Shown: positions 52,910-57,758 of the stretch, piece by piece
Numbering within the stretch: the stretch's first letter is position 1
Layout: each line of letters opens with the position of its first letter
Source of the DNA: Erythrobacter sp. UBA1916
Lineage (GTDB): Bacteria > Pseudomonadota > Alphaproteobacteria > Sphingomonadales > Sphingomonadaceae
DNA: 57,758 bases
Direction of reading: 5' to 3'
NCBI GenBank assembly: GCA_002337385.1
Contig: DDFY01000003.1
Coordinates: 1-57,758, forward strand
Made by a program: the position numbers and the translations under genes
The notes under the pieces: generated by a model
The model's database searches: none
Seen by the model: the letters and a program-made list of their open reading frames with translations, nothing else
What the model was told of the DNA's origin: nothing

Positions 52910-53341
52910 TTAGCGCGCACTGGTGCGCGTAGAAAGGGCCGCGATGGCAGCTTTCCAGGGGAGCAGCATAGCGCCATGTCGCGCCGGATAGGCCTGAGCG
53001 GCAGCGATCAGCGTTACATCGGGCCAATCGGGCAAGGGCGCCTCGTCCTCCAGCCAAGCGGCGAACCGCTCCGCCGTAGCCAGAATATCCTCTGCGCAGC
53101 GGCCATGCGCATGGCGCGCGAACACCGCCGCCGAGGCCTGGCCCACCGCACAGGCGCGCACGGTCAGCCCGATCCGTTCGATGCCGCCATCGTCGGCAAG
53201 CGAAAGGTCCATCGCCAGAGTGGAGCCACAGGTAGGCGAACGCGATTCGCCATGTAGCGCGGCGTTTTCCAGCGGTGGATATTGCACCAGTTCCAGCGTC
53301 GCGGCGAGCAACTCGGGGGTGTAAAGCTTCGTAGCGCTCAC
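52910..53341 (-). CDS. IscU/NifU-like Fe-S scaffold protein, ligands incomplete
   Basis: 143 residues from the GTG at 53341, inside the cvpA stop (GTGA). It has the IscU-like N-terminal start (YTPELLAATLELVQYPPL), a first cysteine in SPTCGSTL (Cys38) and a second in VRACAVGQASAAVF (Cys64). The usual CGD is CGS, and the third ligand cysteine of IscU (in RxxCALL-type sequence) is replaced by Ala in YPARHGAMLLPWKAA. An extra Cys82 (GRCAED) is present. Thus a normal cluster scaffold is doubtful; a divergent carrier or a new role is possible. Located between cvpA and the MFS gene. Confidence 0.75.
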   Translation of the reverse strand: MSATKLYTPELLAATLELVQYPPLENAALHGESRSPTCGSTLAMDLSLADDGGIERIGLTVRACAVGQASAAVFARHAHGRCAEDILATAERFAAWLEDEAPLPDWPDVTLIAAAQAYPARHGAMLLPWKAAIAALSTRTSAR

Positions 53342-53862
53342 AGGCCCGCCTCGGCTTCGCTGGTAGCCAGGCGCGCGCGGCGTTCGGCGATGAGTTCCAC
53401 CAGCGCCTTCGACGAGGCATCGACGAACTGGTAGCTGCGCGCCTCGACAATCCAAACCGGCCTGCCCTCATCACCCCAGACCATGTCATAGCCGAGCACC
53501 ATCATTGAAAAGGCGATAATGGTGATCACCACGCCCTTGAGCCCACCGAACCCGAAGCCCAGAACCCGGTCGAGCGGCCCGAGCACCGAAGCACGCGACT
53601 TGCTGCCCAACCACTTGGCTCCAAGCTTCACCACGACCAGCGGCACCAGCAACAGCAGCGCAAAGGCGAGGATGGCGGAGGTCGTGGGCGAGCCGATGAA
53701 GGCGTAGATCACGGCGGTGAGGTCAGGATGCAGGAAATGAATCGCCAGGATTGCGGCCGCCCAGGCGCCAAGCGACAGCACCTCCTGCACGAAGCCGCGC
53801 AGGAAGCCGCCGATCGCGCAGAAGCCTACGATCACGAGAACGATTATGTCGAAGCCGACCAT
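53338..53862 (-). CDS. cvpA: CvpA family membrane protein
   Basis: 174 residues with four membrane helices (DIIVLVIVGFCAIGGFLRGF, LGAWAAAILAIHFLHP, SAILAFALLLLVPLVVV, GLKGVVITIIAFSMMVLGY) and the family motif GFLRGFVQEVLSL near the start and DRVLGFGFGGLKG in the middle. CvpA is needed for colicin V export and envelope tolerance to bile and other stress in enterobacteria; the molecular action is unclear. It starts 10 bases after radA and overlaps the IscU-like gene by four bases. Confidence 0.92.
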   Translation of the reverse strand: MVGFDIIVLVIVGFCAIGGFLRGFVQEVLSLGAWAAAILAIHFLHPDLTAVIYAFIGSPTTSAILAFALLLLVPLVVVKLGAKWLGSKSRASVLGPLDRVLGFGFGGLKGVVITIIAFSMMVLGYDMVWGDEGRPVWIVEARSYQFVDASSKALVELIAERRARLATSEAEAGL

Positions 53863-53872
53863 TTCGTGAAAT

Positions 53873-55240
53873 CTAGGCCGCGGCCATCACCCGGTCAACG
53901 AGCGCGTTGACGCTGGCGATCGCGCCATAGGCCAGCGCGCTCTTGCCGCGCCCGCTCATTTCGGGGCCAGTGGCGCGGCGAAAGCCCAGCTTTTCCGCTT
54001 CCTTCAACCGCAATGCGCCGTGGGCAACGGGACGCACGTCACCCGAAAGCGACAGTTCTCCCAGCCACAGGCTATCGGAAGCAAGCGGCTTATCGGCCAG
54101 TGCCGATACCAGCGCGGCAGCCACGGCAAGATCGGCTGCCGGATCAGTCAGCCGATAGCCGCCGGCTACGTTGAGATAGACTTCGGCCGTGGAAAAACTC
54201 AGTCCGCAGCGTGATTCGAGCACCGCCAGCAGCATCGCGAGGCGGCCCGAATCCCAGCCCACCACCGCGCGCCGGGGCGTCGCGCCGGATTGCAGCCGCA
54301 CGATCAGCGCCTGAATTTCGACCAACACCGGGCGCGTGCCCTCAATCGCAGGGAACACGGCGCTACCCGCAATCGCTTCCTCACGGCCCGAAAGGAACAG
54401 GGTTGAGGGATTGGCGACCTCGGTCAGCCCTTCGCTCTCCATCGCGAAAACGCCGATCTCGTCGACCGCACCGAAGCGGTTCTTAAGGCACCTGAGGATG
54501 CGGTACTGGTGGCTGCGCTCGCCCTCGAAGCTCATCACGGTATCGACCATGTGCTCCAGCACGCGCGGCCCGGCGATGTTTCCGTCCTTGGTCACATGCC
54601 CCACCAGCACGAGGCAGCAGCCCTGCTCCTTGGCATAGCGGATCAATTCGAAAGCCGAAGCACGGACCTGGCTGACCGTACCGGGAGCGCCCTCGATCTG
54701 GTCGGAATGCATGGTCTGGATCGAATCGACGATCAGCAGTTGTGGCGGCGCGCCCTGCCCCAAGGTGGTCAGGATATCGCGCACCGAGGTAGCTGCAGCG
54801 AGTCTGAGTGGACTGTCCGACACGCCAAGACGCGCGGCGCGCATGCGGATCTGCCCGGTCGCCTCTTCGCCGCTGATATAGACGACCTCGCCGCCAGCCT
54901 TGGCGATGCGCGCAGCGGCCTGCAGCAGCAGTGTCGACTTGCCGATGCCGGGTTCACCGCCCATCAGGATCGCGCTGCCGGGCACGATCCCGCCGCCCAG
55001 CGCCCGGTCAAACTCGGCAAGGCCTGTGGTCCGGCGCTCCAGCGGGGCGGTCGGCGCATCAAGCGTCTCGAACCGAATCATGCGCCCACCGCCCGAAAGA
55101 TCGTGCCGCGCAGCGAACTTCGTCTCGCCTACCTCTTCCACCAGCGTGTTCCATTCGGAACAGTCGGGACACTGGCCTTGCCAGCGCGTCGACACGCTGC
55201 CGCATTCGGAACAGACATAACGCTTCTTCGGCTTGGCCAA
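53873..55240 (-). CDS. radA: DNA repair protein RadA
   Basis: 455 residues. N-terminal zinc finger CSECGSVSTRWQGQCPDC (Cys10, 13, 24, 27), RecA-like ATPase core with Walker A GGEPGIGKST (94-103), the RadA-specific KNRFG motif (LKNRFGAVDEIGVF), and a C-terminal Lon-like domain (SGDVRPVAHGALRLKEAEKLGF). RadA drives branch migration in homologous recombination. Full length. It precedes cvpA on the same strand, likely one operon with the IscU-like, MFS and alr genes. Confidence 0.97.
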   Translation of the reverse strand: MAKPKKRYVCSECGSVSTRWQGQCPDCSEWNTLVEEVGETKFAARHDLSGGGRMIRFETLDAPTAPLERRTTGLAEFDRALGGGIVPGSAILMGGEPGIGKSTLLLQAAARIAKAGGEVVYISGEEATGQIRMRAARLGVSDSPLRLAAATSVRDILTTLGQGAPPQLLIVDSIQTMHSDQIEGAPGTVSQVRASAFELIRYAKEQGCCLVLVGHVTKDGNIAGPRVLEHMVDTVMSFEGERSHQYRILRCLKNRFGAVDEIGVFAMESEGLTEVANPSTLFLSGREEAIAGSAVFPAIEGTRPVLVEIQALIVRLQSGATPRRAVVGWDSGRLAMLLAVLESRCGLSFSTAEVYLNVAGGYRLTDPAADLAVAAALVSALADKPLASDSLWLGELSLSGDVRPVAHGALRLKEAEKLGFRRATGPEMSGRGKSALAYGAIASVNALVDRVMAAA

Positions 55241-55250
55241 GATCTATCCC

Positions 55251-55649
55251 TCAGGCTTTTTGCGGATGACGAGCGAATTGCTTCGCATCGTCGCAAATTG
55301 GCAGCCACTCGGGCTTTTCATCCACAAATTCATGGCAGGCGACCACCAAATCGAGTGGGTCATCGAAGCAGTTGGCCGGGATCGGAAAGGATGGAGCGTC
55401 GCCCGTCATCTCACCCAAAGCGGACCCGCAGTTTGAACAGAAGTTACGGGCAAAGAGATAGCCCGCTTCGGGGGCATAGGTCGCAATGCTGCCATCGCCG
55501 CCAAGCAAGCGGAAGTGTTCACGTCCAACAATCACGAATGTGCTCGCCCCGACCTTGCGGCACCGCGAACAGTGACAAGTCGCCATCATCGTCGGCGCCT
55601 CCCTCACAGCAAATTGCACCGTCCCGCAACAACAACTGCCCTTAAGCAT
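55251..55649 (-). CDS. GFA-family (glutathione-dependent formaldehyde-activating-like) protein
   Basis: 132 residues from ATG 55649. Cysteine pattern of the GFA/CENP-V fold: GSCCCGTVQF at the start, CHCSRCRK (Cys25, 27, 30) and NFCSNCGSAL, together binding zinc. Gfa itself was proposed to help glutathione react with formaldehyde, but most family members have no assigned role. It lies 10 bases upstream of radA on the same strand, and diverges from the patatin gene by 94 bases. Confidence 0.9.
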   Translation of the reverse strand: MLKGSCCCGTVQFAVREAPTMMATCHCSRCRKVGASTFVIVGREHFRLLGGDGSIATYAPEAGYLFARNFCSNCGSALGEMTGDAPSFPIPANCFDDPLDLVVACHEFVDEKPEWLPICDDAKQFARHPQKA

Positions 55650-55743
55650 AGCAAGCTCCCTTCCTTTGCTTATCGATAACTGGAACATTTAGGGAACACA
55701 AGCTCTCCTAGCCAATTCCCGCACCATCTGGCAGGAACCGCGC

Positions 55744-57758
55744 ATGCGGCAGAAAGAACTGCGGATCGCGCTGGTGTGCTATGGCGGGGTGAGCCTCGCG
55801 GTGTACATGCATGGCGTCACCAAGGAGCTGTGGAAGCTCGCCCGAGCCAGCCGTGCCTTTCACGCCCACGAACCCGCGCCGGGCCCGGTCGAGGCGGTCT
55901 GGCAGCGCTGGCTCGGCCGTATTGAGAGCGAGTGCGGCTTACGGCTGCGGGTGCTGCCCGACATTCTCACCGGCGCCAGTGCAGGCGGTATCAACGCGGT
56001 GTTCCTCGCGCAGGCAATCCACTCGGGCCAAAGCCTCGAACCGCTGACCGAACTGTGGCTCAAAAACGCCGATGTTGAGGAACTGATCGCACCCGAGGCG
56101 CGGCCCTGGTCGAAGGCCGCCAAGTTCTGGTTCATGCCTGCTGTGCTTTATATGCTGCGCCAGCCAGACAGCGCAGTGAGCGAGAGCGTCGCGCCCGAAA
56201 CGCGGGCCGAGGTGCGCCGCAAGGTTTCGCATCTGGTGCGCGGGCGCTGGTTCGCCCCGCCCTTCTCCGGCCCGCATTTCTCGCGGCTGATACACGACGC
56301 GCTTGCCGCAATGGCAGCTGAACCCGCCAGCGCCCCTCTGCTTCCGCAGGGCCACCCGCTCGACCTGGTGGTCACCGCGACCGACTTTCGCGGCCACCGC
56401 GAACTACTGCGGATGAACAGCCCGCCGGTCGTGGAGGAAAGCGAACACCGCATGCCGATTGGGTTTCGCAAGCGCACGCCTGCACAGCCGGACATGGACC
56501 TTGCAGAGCGCTGCGAACTGACCTTTGCCGCCCGCGCCACCGCGAGCTTTCCCGGTGCCTTCCCGCCGCTGCGGATCGCGGAGATCGACGAATTGGTGGC
56601 AGAGACCTCGGGCGAAGGCAGATGGCCGGGGCGCGAAGCCTTCCTGCACCGGATCATGCCCAGCCACGTCGATCAGGGCACCAGCGAACAGGTCTCGCTG
56701 ATCGATGGCTCGGTGCTGGTCAACGCGCCGTTTCGCAGCGCCATCGCGGCCCTGCCCGCGCGTCCGGCGCAACGCGAAGTCGATCGGCGCATCGCTTATA
56801 TTGATCCGCGTCCGGACCGCATAAGTGCACTGCAACACGATATTGCACGTCCGGTCGGGTTCTTTTCGGCGATCTTTGGCTCGCTCTCCACGATCCCACG
56901 TGAGCAGCCGATCCGTGACAACCTCGAACAACTCGAACGACAGTCGCGTGAGGCGGCGCAGCTGCGGCAGATGGTGCAGGCACTTCGGCCCGAGATCGAA
57001 GCGGCGGTGGACAAGCTGTTTGGCCGGACGCTGTTTCTCGACCGGCCCACCCCCAAACGGCTTGCCAGCTGGCGCACCAAGGCGCAGCAGGCAGCGGCTG
57101 AACAGTCCGGCTACGCCTTCCAGTCCTACGCACAGGCCAAGATGGCGCTGGTGGTGGAAAAGCTCGCGCGCCTGATCTGCACCGAGTGCGGTGAAACGGG
57201 TCGCGAAGATGTCGAGGCCTTGGCCACACGACTGCGGCACGAGCTTGACCGGCGCGGCTTGTCGTCGCTGACGGGCAACAAGGGCACGGGCGCATCGGAG
57301 GAGGCCATCACCTTCCTGCGCGCGCACGATCTGGCGTTCCGCATTCGCCGCCTGCGGCTGATCGCGCGGCGGCTGTCGCGCGATTGGGAGGCCGATCCCG
57401 ACTTCGATGAAGACGGCCTGGAAGAGGCCCGCGACGCGATCTATCGCGCGCTGGCGCTCTATTTCGAACACGAAAGTGCCGAGAACCTGGGGGCGAAGTT
57501 CACCCCAATCGCAGCACGAGCGATGGACGATCCCGGCGCGGTGCTCGACTGGCTCGCCAAGACGCGCGACCTGCCAGCGACCGACATCGCCGCCGAGCAG
57601 ATCCTTGCCGATGCTCTCGAGGCAATGCCAGCAAAGCTGCGGCGCCGGGTGCTGATGGCCTATCTCGGCTTCCCGTTTTACGATGTCTCCACCCTGCAGC
57701 TGCTGCGCAACGAAGGGCTGACCGAGTTCGACCCGGTCAAGGTAGACCGGATCAGCCC
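55744..57758 (+). CDS. Patatin-like phospholipase, cut by window end
   Basis: The frame runs open from ATG 55744 to the edge, at least 671 residues. The N-terminal patatin domain has the oxyanion loop CYGGVSLAVYMHGV, nucleophile elbow GASAGG (Ser79) and the catalytic Asp in LIDGSVLVNAPF (Asp321), so the Ser-Asp dyad is complete. A long C-terminal helical region (DUF3376-like; REAAQLRQMVQALRPEIE, RIRRLRLIARRLSRDWEAD) follows, as in large patatin-related proteins. No signal peptide is seen, so it probably acts in the cytoplasm or at the inner face of the membrane. Substrate lipid unknown. The 3' end and length cannot be judged. Confidence 0.88.
   Translation, partial: MRQKELRIALVCYGGVSLAVYMHGVTKELWKLARASRAFHAHEPAPGPVEAVWQRWLGRIESECGLRLRVLPDILTGASAGGINAVFLAQAIHSGQSLEPLTELWLKNADVEELIAPEARPWSKAAKFWFMPAVLYMLRQPDSAVSESVAPETRAEVRRKVSHLVRGRWFAPPFSGPHFSRLIHDALAAMAAEPASAPLLPQGHPLDLVVTATDFRGHRELLRMNSPPVVEESEHRMPIGFRKRTPAQPDMDLAERCELTFAARATASFPGAFPPLRIAEIDELVAETSGEGRWPGREAFLHRIMPSHVDQGTSEQVSLIDGSVLVNAPFRSAIAALPARPAQREVDRRIAYIDPRPDRISALQHDIARPVGFFSAIFGSLSTIPREQPIRDNLEQLERQSREAAQLRQMVQALRPEIEAAVDKLFGRTLFLDRPTPKRLASWRTKAQQAAAEQSGYAFQSYAQAKMALVVEKLARLICTECGETGREDVEALATRLRHELDRRGLSSLTGNKGTGASEEAITFLRAHDLAFRIRRLRLIARRLSRDWEADPDFDEDGLEEARDAIYRALALYFEHESAENLGAKFTPIAARAMDDPGAVLDWLAKTRDLPATDIAAEQILADALEAMPAKLRRRVLMAYLGFPFYDVSTLQLLRNEGLTEFDPVKVDRIS

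Overview
The window is a GC-rich chromosomal segment from an alphaproteobacterium, most probably a sphingomonad of the Erythrobacteraceae type. The signs are a fused IspDF, the dusB-ntrB-ntrC-ntrY-ntrX-hfq-hflX order, a PhaR regulator, a MutL with an endonuclease motif, and intergenic repeats of the CCTTCGACAAGCTCAGG type common in sphingomonads. The species assignment is inference. Nearly all DNA is tightly packed housekeeping genes, many joined by 4-base ATGA/GTGA or TGATG overlaps. No prophage, insertion sequence, CRISPR array or rRNA was seen.

Layout. (1) 1-3764: a small accessory patch with an OsmC-like protein, a frameshifted DUF302 gene, a small helical protein, a succinyl-CoA:acetate CoA-transferase, a broken piece of a sulfide:quinone oxidoreductase-like gene and an AT-rich spacer, ending at tRNA-Lys(CTT). 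This is the only part that looks like decaying or transferred DNA. (2) 3929-9699, minus: mreB-mreC-mreD-mrdA-rodA, the cell-elongation operon. (3) 9882-18121: mutL with a lipoprotein, a DUF1206 membrane protein, a NYN-domain protein, a carbonic anhydrase, lipA, a COQ10-like protein, a CinA amidase, a secreted unknown and ispDF. (4) 18206-27490, plus: dusB, two nitrogen-type two-component systems, a tandem-domain Hfq and HflX.

(5) 27487-36430, minus: a long overlapping chain running mltB-like, rlpA-like, dac, tmk, holB, metG, tatD, a metallo-beta-lactamase-fold hydrolase and a 55-residue membrane protein, then mazG. (6) 36500-41345: a secreted unknown, tRNA-Ser(TGA) and the pdhC/lpdA part of pyruvate dehydrogenase. 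(7) 41501-49479: a universal stress protein, rnr, two secreted/exported peptidases and proS, separated by repeat-derived hairpins. (8) 49571-57758: phaR, alr, an MFS transporter, an IscU-like protein, cvpA, radA, a GFA-family protein and a patatin-like phospholipase cut by the window edge.

The genes mainly serve wall synthesis and remodelling (mre/mrd, dac, mltB, alr), translation (metG, proS, dusB, tRNAs, rnr, hflX), DNA maintenance (mutL, holB, tmk, radA, mazG), nitrogen/redox regulation (ntr) and central acetyl-CoA metabolism. The points most worth a second look are the asymmetric double Hfq, the missing canonical start for the family N-terminus of HflX just after the hfq stop codon, the pseudogenes by tRNA-Lys, a pair of mutually exclusive hairpins in the proS leader, and several enzyme relatives that have lost key residues (RlpA-like, IscU-like, NtrX).
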